Of a stretch of DNA of 8,885 bases, positions 1-7,124 are shown in pieces. The position numbers and the translations under genes are program-made. Numbering within the stretch: the stretch's first letter is position 1; every line of letters begins with the position of its first letter. The DNA comes from Chitinophaga pinensis. Its GTDB lineage: Bacteria; Bacteroidota; Bacteroidia; Flavobacteriales_D; Crocinitomicaceae. Location of the stretch: positions 1 to 8,885 of the forward strand of contig CAMATR010000042.1 in the NCBI GenBank assembly GCA_945861175.1, read 5' to 3'. The notes under the pieces are model-generated. The model saw only the letters and a program-made list of their open reading frames with translations. It was not told the origin of the DNA and did not search any database.

Positions 1-2063
1 GGATTCAATCCTTTAGCTTCAAAAATAACATTACCCCATCTGTTAAGAATAACTAATTCAATACCCGCAGAATTTTCAGTATTTAAGAAAAAGAAATCAT
101 TTGAATTATCACCATTTGGTGAAAAAACATTTGGCGCTTCAACTGTTGGTATGGGGTACTGACAAGCTCCATTATCGATTGTTGCTGATGGATTAAAGTT
201 CAATGCATTAGGATCAGTGCATCCGCAAGCACCCACATAGATAGACGCATAAGCAGTATCTGCGCATTGAGAGCCTTGCATTGCAACTAGCATAACTGTT
301 GTGCTCGTTTCATAGATTTGAGATTGCGGGCTGGTCGCATTTGTATTTAAGGTCTGCCCATTCCCAAAATCCCATGAATAACTATCAGCATTTTCACTTG
401 TATTTGTTATTACTACTGGAAGAGGACCACAACCGTTGTCGGGCGTAACTGCTAGGATGGCATTTGGTGGGTTGAGTATGTCCACAAATACACTGTCTAT
501 TTCTATGCAAATATTGTCTTGAATAGTAAAATAATACCAACCTGAAGATAGTTCTTCCCAAACTGTTGCATCAATCGAATTTGGATTGTTAGGCCCTGGT
601 CCTGACCATGTATTTAAAGGAACTCCTGAAGAACCACTTGTGATAGCCGAAACCCATCCTGTTGGTTCGCAGGTAGATGGGCCGGAAAGAAGGGTGTCAA
701 TGGTTAAAGTTTGATTAATTTGAACGGTTAATGTGTCCGTATAGGTGTGGTTACATTGGTCTGTCATTGTAACATAATAATCTACTGAACCATACAAGTC
801 CCCTGACACATATACTGGGCTACCGACCTCACCATTACTCCAAGTTAGGGTTATATCACCGATTCCTCCCGACGGAATAGCGGTAACTAAAACTGAATCT
901 TCTTTGCATTGAATAATAGTGTCTTGCTCAAGAATACTTAATATTGGGTCGTCTAAAATCCAAATTAAGCCTGTTGAAACAATTGTGTCGCCACAGGCAT
1001 TTAGAGCATAAACGTAAATAGTAATTAGCTCCGCCCCTTCATTTATTCCATCATCTGTAGGGTTGATAGTTAAAATGACACTGTCTTCTCCCACTTGAAA
1101 GGTAACTGGACTTGAAATCGTGTTGAAATCAGTCCCCATTGTCGCGTTACCAGCCAACTCAAATTCAACACTTAAGATATTATCAGTTTGCCAACTTGGT
1201 CTACTGAAAATAATATCGGCACTTGAACAACCTTCATAGATTGAGGTGTCCCCTGAGGCAGTGGCAACTGCTATTTCAACCCCAGATGAAGAGAAACTGC
1301 CTCCTTCTAAGAATACACCGGAGTCAAGGTAATCGTCTTGACAATCTGCAATAGCAAATTTGAAATGGTACGATTGACCGCAGATAACTGCAAACTTAAT
1401 GGCTATTGGGATGGTAAATCCATTGAAAGAATGACCAACAGGATTTCCGATATAATATTCTGGATTCATTCCAGGGTGAATTGTTGAGATGGTAATCGGC
1501 TCAGTTGTTCCCGGCACTATAGCAAGATTTTCTGCGTTATAAGCCCCCCCGGCCGGATTCGGACCTGTTAAATAGAAACCAAAAACATCATTAAAAACGG
1601 TATTAACGTAAGTCAGGTATTCTTCAGAAGCAAAAACAAAATTAAAGTTGACACTGTCCCCTGATGGGATAAAATCAAATTCTAATACAGCTGCATCATT
1701 GGTTGAAGTTATCGAACCTGCTGCGGGATTTGAAGTAACGGATTGGGCGGTAGCCAAAAGATTGGCATCTCCTGGACCATTGAATTGGCCCGTATTAGGT
1801 TCATTTGGTGGGACAATATCTGTTACGTAACCAGAAGACATAACTACGCCATAGGGTATGCCGATATTTGCTGAGTTACCATTAAAATAAGCTATTTGGC
1901 CATTGTTTCCAATAAAAGTAATATTGGAAACCGTTACACCCGTTCCTACTAGGTAATTCGTTACTAATTGAGTTGGTGTAAAAGCATTATTGACAACTAT
2001 TTGACCAAAAGCGGCTTGGATTGCAAATGTAAGAGTAAAAAGTGCTGTTTTAAAAATCTTCAT
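1..2063 (-). CDS. Choice-of-anchor L modular surface/secreted protein with type IX secretion sorting domain (3'-partial)
   Basis: I translated this frame by hand from the ATG at 2063. It stays open to the left edge, giving 687 residues without a stop. Residues 1-20 form a signal peptide (basic MKIFK, hydrophobic core, likely cleavage after AAFG before Q21). Residues about 21-260 match the choice-of-anchor L pattern: TGVTVSNITFIGNNGQIAYF, NIGIPYGVVMSSG, VFASEEY and a terminal YLDSGVFLEGGSF. About 265-360 is Calx-beta-like (EGCSSADIIFSRP at 277, TDDGINEGAE). Two Ig/SprB-like segments with Cys pairs follow (365-525). A PKD domain comes next (about 528-612, SYSWDFGNG around W564). Then come a Cys-bounded CTDPNALNFNPSA motif (615-634) and the start of the gliding-motility C-terminal domain (643 on: APNVFSPNGD, LNRWGNVIFEAKG). 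Such proteins cross the outer membrane by type IX secretion, and the type B sorting domain is removed or anchored. About 40 more residues should lie off the edge. The ligand or substrate is unknown, and no catalytic domain is visible. Confidence 0.93.
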   Translation of the reverse strand, partial: MKIFKTALFTLTFAIQAAFGQIVVNNAFTPTQLVTNYLVGTGVTVSNITFIGNNGQIAYFNGNSANIGIPYGVVMSSGYVTDIVPPNEPNTGQFNGPGDANLLATAQSVTSNPAAGSITSTNDAAVLEFDFIPSGDSVNFNFVFASEEYLTYVNTVFNDVFGFYLTGPNPAGGAYNAENLAIVPGTTEPITISTIHPGMNPEYYIGNPVGHSFNGFTIPIAIKFAVICGQSYHFKFAIADCQDDYLDSGVFLEGGSFSSSGVEIAVATASGDTSIYEGCSSADIIFSRPSWQTDNILSVEFELAGNATMGTDFNTISSPVTFQVGEDSVILTINPTDDGINEGAELITIYVYALNACGDTIVSTGLIWILDDPILSILEQDTIIQCKEDSVLVTAIPSGGIGDITLTWSNGEVGSPVYVSGDLYGSVDYYVTMTDQCNHTYTDTLTVQINQTLTIDTLLSGPSTCEPTGWVSAITSGSSGVPLNTWSGPGPNNPNSIDATVWEELSSGWYYFTIQDNICIEIDSVFVDILNPPNAILAVTPDNGCGPLPVVITNTSENADSYSWDFGNGQTLNTNATSPQSQIYETSTTVMLVAMQGSQCADTAYASIYVGACGCTDPNALNFNPSATIDNGACQYPIPTVEAPNVFSPNGDNSNDFFFLNTENSAGIELVILNRWGNVIFEAKGLN

Positions 2064-2075
2064 CGTTGAGATATC

Positions 2076-2083
2076 TATATTTG
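2076..2083 (+). promoter_or_regulatory. Candidate -7 promoter box (TATATTTG) for the M20 peptidase
   Basis: TATATTTG matches the Bacteroidota -7 consensus TAnnTTTG exactly and lies in the divergent gap. It would start transcription near 2090, upstream of both possible starts of the peptidase gene (2113 and 2200). No TTG or TTTG element sits at the usual spacing of about 17-23 bases upstream, so the assignment rests on the -7 box alone. Confidence 0.3.
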
Positions 2084-2199
2084 AAAGACTGACGTGGTTT
2101 CAAATTGGTTGCATGAAAATGGATAAAAAAGTGCCATTATCCTATTTTTTTAATGAAATATTACCAATTTTGAATGCGTTTAAAGTAATCTTTCACAGA

Positions 2200-3594
2200 A
2201 TGACTGAATCACAAAATTTTATCAAAGAAAATAAAGAACGATTTTTAAAAGAATTAATGGATTTATTGCGAATACCATCTGTATCAGCGGATCCACATTT
2301 TTCTAAAGATGTTCATGCAACAGCTGCATTAGTGGCGACTCACTTGCGTTCGATTGGAATAGATCAAGTAGAAGTATGCGAAACGAAAGGCTATCCAATC
2401 GTTTACGGAGAAAAAGTGGTGGATGCGAAATTGCCAACTGTTTTGGTGTATGGTCATTACGATGTGCAGCCAGCTGATCCAATTGACCTATGGACCTCTC
2501 CACCATTTGAACCGGTTATTAAAAAAACAGAGATTCATCCTGAAGGAGCAATTTTTGCGCGAGGAGCATGTGATGACAAAGGCCAGATGTTTATGCATGT
2601 AAAGGCCGTTGAGGCAATGATTAAATCAAACGAGCTTCCTTGTAATGTGAAGTTTATGATTGAAGGTGAGGAGGAAGTTGGAAGTGAAAATCTGGGGATT
2701 TTTGTCAAAGAAAATGTAGATAAATTGAAGGCAGATATTGTCTTGGTTTCAGATACAGGCATGCTGGCAAACGATGTCCCTTCAATTACCACAGGTCTGC
2801 GCGGTTTGAGTTATGTAGAAGTTGAAGTAACTGGTCCTAATCGCGATTTGCATTCAGGTTTGTATGGCGGCTGTGTTGCTAATCCGATCAATATTTTAGC
2901 AAAAATGATTGCTTTATTGCATAATGAAAAAAATCAAATTACGATACCTGGATTTTATGACAAAGTCATCGAATTATCGGAGGAAGAGCGCGCTGAAATG
3001 GCAAAAGCACCTTTTTCGCATGCCAACTATTGCAAGGCATTAGATATTACTGATGTTATGGGGGAGAATGGTTATTCAACCCCGGAAAGAGGTTCTATTC
3101 GTCCAACACTTGACGTCAATGGAATTTGGGGAGGTTATACAGGCGAAGGAGCAAAAACGGTCATTTCATCAAAAGCGTATGCTAAAATTTCCATGCGCTT
3201 AGTGCCAGATCAAGATCCTGTTGAAATTACTGAACTCTTTCAAAAACATTTTGAATCCATCGGTCCAGCGGGTGTGAAGGTGAAAGTGACTCCTCACCAT
3301 GGTGGTGAAGCGGCTGTAACACCTATTGATTCAATCGGATACAAGGCTGCCTCGATGGCGTATGAAAAAACGTTTGGGGTAAAAGCTATTCCAGTGAGAA
3401 GTGGTGGCAGCATTCCTATTGTAGCAATGTTCGAAAAAGTACTAGGTTTAAAAACAATCTTAATGGGGTTCGGATTGGACAGCGATGCAATTCATTCGCC
3501 CAATGAACACTATGGCTTGTTTAATTACTATCGTGGGATTGAAACAATTCCTTATTTCTATAAGTATTTCACTGAACTTTCAAATAAAAAATAA
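2200..3594 (+). CDS. M20-family metallodipeptidase (carnosinase/CPG2-like), cytosolic
   Basis: Hydrolyses dipeptides or small peptides using two metal ions, probably zinc. Read from ATG 2200 it has 464 residues, close to the usual length for Bacteroidota M20 dipeptidases. Visible metal and catalytic residues, in this numbering: H86 in GHYDV, bridging D125 in RGACDDKGQ, the catalytic/ligand pair E158-E159 in EGEEEVGS, D185 in VSDTGM and H432 in IHSPNEHYGL. H218 in RDLHSGLYGG lies in the lid/dimerisation domain between the catalytic halves. I chose 2200 because MTESQNFIKENKERFLKEL is how the family normally begins. An in-frame ATG at 2113 would add 29 residues that resemble no family sequence and no clean signal peptide. 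There is no Shine-Dalgarno sequence before either start, as is usual in this phylum. The stop codon overlaps the next gene's ATG in TAATG, implying coupled translation. The family is firm; the exact substrate is not known. Confidence 0.93.
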   Translation: MTESQNFIKENKERFLKELMDLLRIPSVSADPHFSKDVHATAALVATHLRSIGIDQVEVCETKGYPIVYGEKVVDAKLPTVLVYGHYDVQPADPIDLWTSPPFEPVIKKTEIHPEGAIFARGACDDKGQMFMHVKAVEAMIKSNELPCNVKFMIEGEEEVGSENLGIFVKENVDKLKADIVLVSDTGMLANDVPSITTGLRGLSYVEVEVTGPNRDLHSGLYGGCVANPINILAKMIALLHNEKNQITIPGFYDKVIELSEEERAEMAKAPFSHANYCKALDITDVMGENGYSTPERGSIRPTLDVNGIWGGYTGEGAKTVISSKAYAKISMRLVPDQDPVEITELFQKHFESIGPAGVKVKVTPHHGGEAAVTPIDSIGYKAASMAYEKTFGVKAIPVRSGGSIPIVAMFEKVLGLKTILMGFGLDSDAIHSPNEHYGLFNYYRGIETIPYFYKYFTELSNKK

Positions 3595-4067
3595 TGCAAA
3601 GAATCAGTCTTTTTTATATTGTCGGGTTTTTATTTATGGTGTCTTGTACATCGTTTAAAAATCCTGAATTCAGAAAATCTGAAGGTTTAAAATCCATCAA
3701 AATAGATAAACGCGAAATGAGTTTTGAGCTGAATGCCCTTATGTATAATCCAAATAGATATGCATTAAAAATTAAACCCTCTCACGTAGATTTTTTTTTA
3801 GAAAGTCAAAAAATCGGGATTATTTATCTTACTAATAAAGTAAAGATTCGAGCTTTAAAAGAAGAAAATCTTCATTTTGAAATAAAAGCGGCTTTAGAAG
3901 ATGGAGCTTTGTTCAAAGTTATCCCTTACATAAATCGGGACTCAGTTTCAATTCAATTGAGGGGGCAAATCAAAGGAAGTATTTTGGGGTTTTCTAAAAA
4001 AGTTAAAATTGACGAGACGAGAATGGTTCCCGGAAAATCATTGAAGTTTGGTCTTGGGGAAAATTGA
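3594..4067 (+). CDS. LEA14-like (LEA type 2) lipoprotein
   Basis: This 157-residue protein starts with a lipoprotein signal: MQRISLFYIVGFLFMVSC, with lipobox FMVSC and the lipidated cysteine at C18. The residues after C18 (TSFKN) lack the acidic stretch used as a surface-export signal in Bacteroidota lipoproteins, so I infer a periplasm-facing location. Residues about 38-150 look like a LEA type 2 beta-sandwich. The family hallmark NPNRYALKIK (from N52) is followed by alternating hydrophobic strands, DFFLESQKIG and the loop-strand segment SIQLRGQIKG. These domains are known from desiccation-related plant proteins and many bacterial envelope lipoproteins. Their molecular role is unclear and no catalytic residues are expected. 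The ATG shares its A with the peptidase stop, so the two genes are probably one transcript, though a functional link is unproven. A run of nine T at 3791-3799 is inside the frame. Confidence 0.8.
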   Translation: MQRISLFYIVGFLFMVSCTSFKNPEFRKSEGLKSIKIDKREMSFELNALMYNPNRYALKIKPSHVDFFLESQKIGIIYLTNKVKIRALKEENLHFEIKAALEDGALFKVIPYINRDSVSIQLRGQIKGSILGFSKKVKIDETRMVPGKSLKFGLGEN

Positions 4068-6374
4068 TTATTCTTCGATATAAATCCGATGCACACGCTT
4101 TGATATTCCCGTCATAACTTCATAGGGAATGGTATCCATTTGCAGGGCCAAATCCTCGATTGATTGGTGTTCTCCAATAATTTCGACTCTTTCTCCTTCT
4201 TTGACAGAAAGTTTCCCCAAATCCACAAGTATCATGTCCATACACACTCTACCTATAACGCTGCATGGGATTCCTTGAATGTAGACCTTGCCTTTTCCGT
4301 TGCTTAAATTGCGGCTGTAACCATCGGCATAACCAACAGGTATGATTGCAATCGTCGTCTCACATTCAGCAATAAATGAGCGGCTATAGCCAACACTTTC
4401 TCCCTTTTTTACTTTTTTTATCTGTGAAACAACGCTGTACCAGCTAATCGCGTGTCTTAATTTTTGTTTTATTTGAGGATGACCACTTACACCATACATT
4501 CCGATACCAAGTCGAACCATACTCATTTGAGCACTTGCATAATTTGCAATTCCTTCTGAGTTCAGAATATGAGCGTCAAAGGAATAGTTAAGTTGATCTT
4601 GAAAGAATTGTGCAGCTTCTATAAATCGTTGAAGTTGGTGTTCTGTAAATCTTTTGTCTCTTCGGTTATCTGATTCTGCTAGATGAGAATAAACTGATTT
4701 AACAACAATTTCAGGCTGAGCATTCAGCATTTCGGCAATTTGTGTCAGTTCATTATTCTCTATCCCAAGACGCTTCATTCCAGTTTCAATTTTTAAATGA
4801 ACAGGGTAAGCAGTTTTTCTTTTGAGGATTAGTTCCTTTATAAAAAGATCCAATTGAAATGGCGAATAAATAGCTGGTTCCAGGTCGAAATCGATACAAT
4901 CTTCGAATCCATCTTCTTCGGCATTTAGAACTAGAATTGGAAGTTTTACCCCAGCCTTTCGCAATTCGACCCCCTCATCCGCATAAGCAACACCTAAATA
5001 GTCTATTCCCTGTTGTTCGAGGTATTTTGCAATTTCTTCTGAACCGGAGCCATAAGATTGTGCTTTAACCATTGCTAGAATTTTAGTGGATGGGTGCAAA
5101 ATACTTTTAAATACAGTCAAATTATTCCGTATTGCGGTCAAATTGATTTCGAGATATGTTTTATGTTTTTTTAATCTGAATTGACTTGCAAGTTGCTGCA
5201 TGTCCGCTTTTCTGGTCCCCTTTAGTAAGATGGTAGCATTTTCTATATCCAGCTGTATTTTTTCATTCGCACCAATCACGTGTATTTGATCAGGATTGAA
5301 ATTTTTCACAATAGCGGTGATATCGTCTTTGCGATGTGCATTTTCTTTGTCAAGGCCCACTATTACGATTCTGTTTTTACCGTTCGCTATTTTCAATTGA
5401 TATTCCAGCGAATAACGAAGAGCATCTAGATCGAGGTTGTAAGTGTCATTTATAATTGTGCAGTTGTTTTTTCCTTCAAACGTTTCTAATCGGAGCGCTA
5501 GTCTTGGCAGCGAGGCTATTTTTTCTATAAAAACCGCATCGGCAGTCACAAATTCTTTTGCAGAAGCGATGGCCAGTAATGCATTTTTTTGACTTACCCT
5601 GTCTGGAAATGGTAAGGATTCTAATTCGCGTTTATATAATTCAGGCTTTACTTGATGTCCACAAATTGTTTCAAATTGGGAGGCGGCAAGTTGAAGATCA
5701 TTTAGCATCCACGTCTTAGTGACTCCCTTAAAAAGTTGAAGTTTTTCCTGTAAATGTTGGTCTGTGGTTTTAAAATTTTCAGAATGACTGCACCCCAATG
5801 TTGTAAAAACGCCATGTGTTGGTTGAATCATTTTCCACAATCGTATCATTTCTCCTGGTTTCGAAATTCCAGCTTCGATGATAGCTAATTGATGTCCTTC
5901 ATTCATTTCCAGAAGAGAAAGGGCGACTCCGAGTTGGGAGTTGTAGCTTTTAGGGCTGCGAATTACTTTCATTGCTGGACTCAATAAATGATAGATCCAT
6001 TCTTTGACTATGGTTTTACCCGCGGTCCCTGTTATTGCAATAACAGGATAGTTGAATTTTCTTCTATGAAAAGCCGCCATGGCATGAAGTGCACCCATGA
6101 CATCTTGAACCTTCAGAAATTGAGCATCATTGAATGTCTTAGTGTCAATTTCCTTAGAAATAATGAAGGCACGAACACCTTTTTTGTAGGCATCTGAAAT
6201 GAAATTATGCCCGTCTTGGAACTCTCCTGAAAGGGCTAAAAAGACGACATTTTTGCCATCTGCAATTTTTCTTGAGTCAAATGCAATAGAAGAAAACTGA
6301 CCAATTAATCGAGTTCCGAGTGCTTCTGCGTTGACAATCTTAATCAGTTCGTCGTATGAAATATCAAGTTTCAA
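4068..6374 (-). CDS. murF-alr: Bifunctional UDP-MurNAc-tripeptide:D-Ala-D-Ala ligase / alanine racemase (MurF-Alr fusion)
   Basis: A 768-residue cytosolic fusion for peptidoglycan precursor synthesis. The N-terminal MurF half (1 to about 395) adds D-Ala-D-Ala to the UDP-MurNAc-tripeptide with ATP. It shows the P-loop TGTAGKT (K120), E167 in IIEAGISKPGEM, H197 in GCSHSENF and the INDTYN motif at 308-313. The C-terminal half (about 405-768) is a PLP alanine racemase: PLP lysine K437 in MVKAQSYGSGS, R535 in TGMKRLG, NSEGI at 605, RLGIGMYG at 621, the opposite catalytic tyrosine Y663 in SVGYSRSF, and GRVCMDM near 709-714. This fusion is typical of Bacteroidota, but usual lengths are, from memory, around 800 or more, and the middle of the MurF half looks short here. 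The start must be TTG at 6374: an in-frame TAA lies upstream at 6387-6389 and the next in-frame Met is residue 93, inside MurF. The TTG overlaps the tdk stop as TTGA. The gene ends against the lipoprotein gene with no gap. Confidence 0.95.
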   Translation of the reverse strand: MKLDISYDELIKIVNAEALGTRLIGQFSSIAFDSRKIADGKNVVFLALSGEFQDGHNFISDAYKKGVRAFIISKEIDTKTFNDAQFLKVQDVMGALHAMAAFHRRKFNYPVIAITGTAGKTIVKEWIYHLLSPAMKVIRSPKSYNSQLGVALSLLEMNEGHQLAIIEAGISKPGEMIRLWKMIQPTHGVFTTLGCSHSENFKTTDQHLQEKLQLFKGVTKTWMLNDLQLAASQFETICGHQVKPELYKRELESLPFPDRVSQKNALLAIASAKEFVTADAVFIEKIASLPRLALRLETFEGKNNCTIINDTYNLDLDALRYSLEYQLKIANGKNRIVIVGLDKENAHRKDDITAIVKNFNPDQIHVIGANEKIQLDIENATILLKGTRKADMQQLASQFRLKKHKTYLEINLTAIRNNLTVFKSILHPSTKILAMVKAQSYGSGSEEIAKYLEQQGIDYLGVAYADEGVELRKAGVKLPILVLNAEEDGFEDCIDFDLEPAIYSPFQLDLFIKELILKRKTAYPVHLKIETGMKRLGIENNELTQIAEMLNAQPEIVVKSVYSHLAESDNRRDKRFTEHQLQRFIEAAQFFQDQLNYSFDAHILNSEGIANYASAQMSMVRLGIGMYGVSGHPQIKQKLRHAISWYSVVSQIKKVKKGESVGYSRSFIAECETTIAIIPVGYADGYSRNLSNGKGKVYIQGIPCSVIGRVCMDMILVDLGKLSVKEGERVEIIGEHQSIEDLALQMDTIPYEVMTGISKRVHRIYIEE

Positions 6375-6946
6375 TGTGCTAATTTGTTATAACACGTACG
6401 ACAAAGGGGTTTGTATTTTTCAATAGCTCCAACCAAAACCTGGTCAGTTTCACTTGCCGTTCGTTGCGAAAACTGAGCTAAATTACCACAAGAAACGCAA
6501 ATAGCGTGAACCTTTGTAACATATTCTGCAATAGCCATTAATTGTGGCATTGGACCAAAGGGAGTTCCTTTGTAATCCATATCTAATCCTGCTAAGATTA
6601 CACGCACTCCTTTCATGGCAAGTTGATTCGCAACATCAACGATTTGGTCATCGAAAAACTGCGCCTCGTCAATAGCAACAATCTGTTCATTTGACCATAA
6701 GTCCAAAATAGCTTTTGAATTTGCTACAACTTGTGCCTTAAGGCTGCTGCCTTGGTGACTTACAACATTATCTATGTGATAGCGGTTATCTATAAATGGT
6801 TTTACAAGAAGTAAAGGTTGGTTCGCAAATTCAGCTCGTTTTAAGCGACGAATTAATTCTTCTGTTTTTCCAGAAAACATTGATCCACAAACGACTTCAA
6901 TCCATCCATTTTGTCTTTCTACTGCAGGAAATTGTTCTAAAAACAT
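6371..6946 (-). CDS. tdk: Thymidine kinase, type II (TK1-like)
   Basis: Phosphorylates thymidine to dTMP with ATP in the cytosolic salvage pathway. The 191-residue length is normal for the family. Visible features are the P-loop GSMFSGKT (21-28, K27), basic helix EELIRRLKRAEFA, the Walker B-like AIDEAQFFD (91-99, with catalytic base E94), the AGLDMDYKGTPFGPMP segment (119-134) and the structural zinc site of C150/C153 (CVSC) and C182/C185 (CRTC). The thymidine-binding lasso lies between the two zinc pairs. The ATG at 6946 gives a leader of about 14 residues before the core beta strand, which is usual in Bacteroidota homologues. The gene's TGA overlaps the TTG start of murF-alr by four bases, so tdk is the upstream member of a two-gene operon and ribosomes ending on tdk can reinitiate on murF-alr. 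I could not find a convincing promoter upstream. Confidence 0.97.
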   Translation of the reverse strand: MFLEQFPAVERQNGWIEVVCGSMFSGKTEELIRRLKRAEFANQPLLLVKPFIDNRYHIDNVVSHQGSSLKAQVVANSKAILDLWSNEQIVAIDEAQFFDDQIVDVANQLAMKGVRVILAGLDMDYKGTPFGPMPQLMAIAEYVTKVHAICVSCGNLAQFSQRTASETDQVLVGAIEKYKPLCRTCYNKLAH

Positions 6947-7024
6947 GTGCTTTTTGATTTAAAGGTTATCAACATGCATTGGAAGAGAAAATTCTTTACT
7001 TCTCTATACGTTTTATAGTTTTGC

Positions 7025-7058
7025 TTGGTAACTTTACATACCGAAAGTCGTTATTTTG
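7025..7058 (+). promoter_or_regulatory. Candidate promoter for the acidic protein / M28 peptidase pair
   Basis: TTATTTTG at 7051-7058 matches seven of eight positions of the Bacteroidota -7 consensus TAnnTTTG. A TTG at 7025-7027 lies 23 bases upstream, at the long end of the accepted spacing for the -33 element. Transcription would start near 7065, about 60 bases before the ATG at 7125. The match is imperfect, so this is only a candidate. Confidence 0.3.
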
Positions 7059-7124
7059 AAGTTTTTCTCAAAGACAAGGTTAGCAACTTAGGTAGAATGT
7101 TGAAAAAATGATTTAAAACCAACC

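Noticed and set aside
1648..1830. Plus-strand open frame of 60 codons
   Set aside because: It is antisense to the well-supported anchor L domain, has no family resemblance and no start context.
2101..2108. CCAATTTG as a -7 box for the leftward surface-protein gene
   Set aside because: Only the TTTG half matches TAnnTTTG, and no -33 element is visible upstream on that strand.
2170..2193. TTG plus TAATCTTT as a promoter just before ATG 2200
   Set aside because: The spacing of 13 bases is too short and the -7 box is poor.
2303..2792. Two minus-strand open frames (2303-2506 and 2535-2792)
   Set aside because: Both are antisense to the catalytic motifs of the M20 peptidase, and their translations look like shadow sequence without domain features.
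5988..6197. Plus-strand open frame of 69 codons
   Set aside because: It lies opposite the MurF P-loop region and encodes nothing recognisable.
4068..6374. MurF-Alr fusion as a novel or assembly-made chimera
   Set aside because: The fusion is a known feature of Bacteroidota and the frame is continuous, with both sets of catalytic residues present.
6984..7005. Inverted repeat AGAGAA / TTCTCT in the tdk upstream region
   Set aside because: Only six paired bases with a ten-base loop and no extension; too weak for a terminator or operator and expected by chance in AT-rich DNA.
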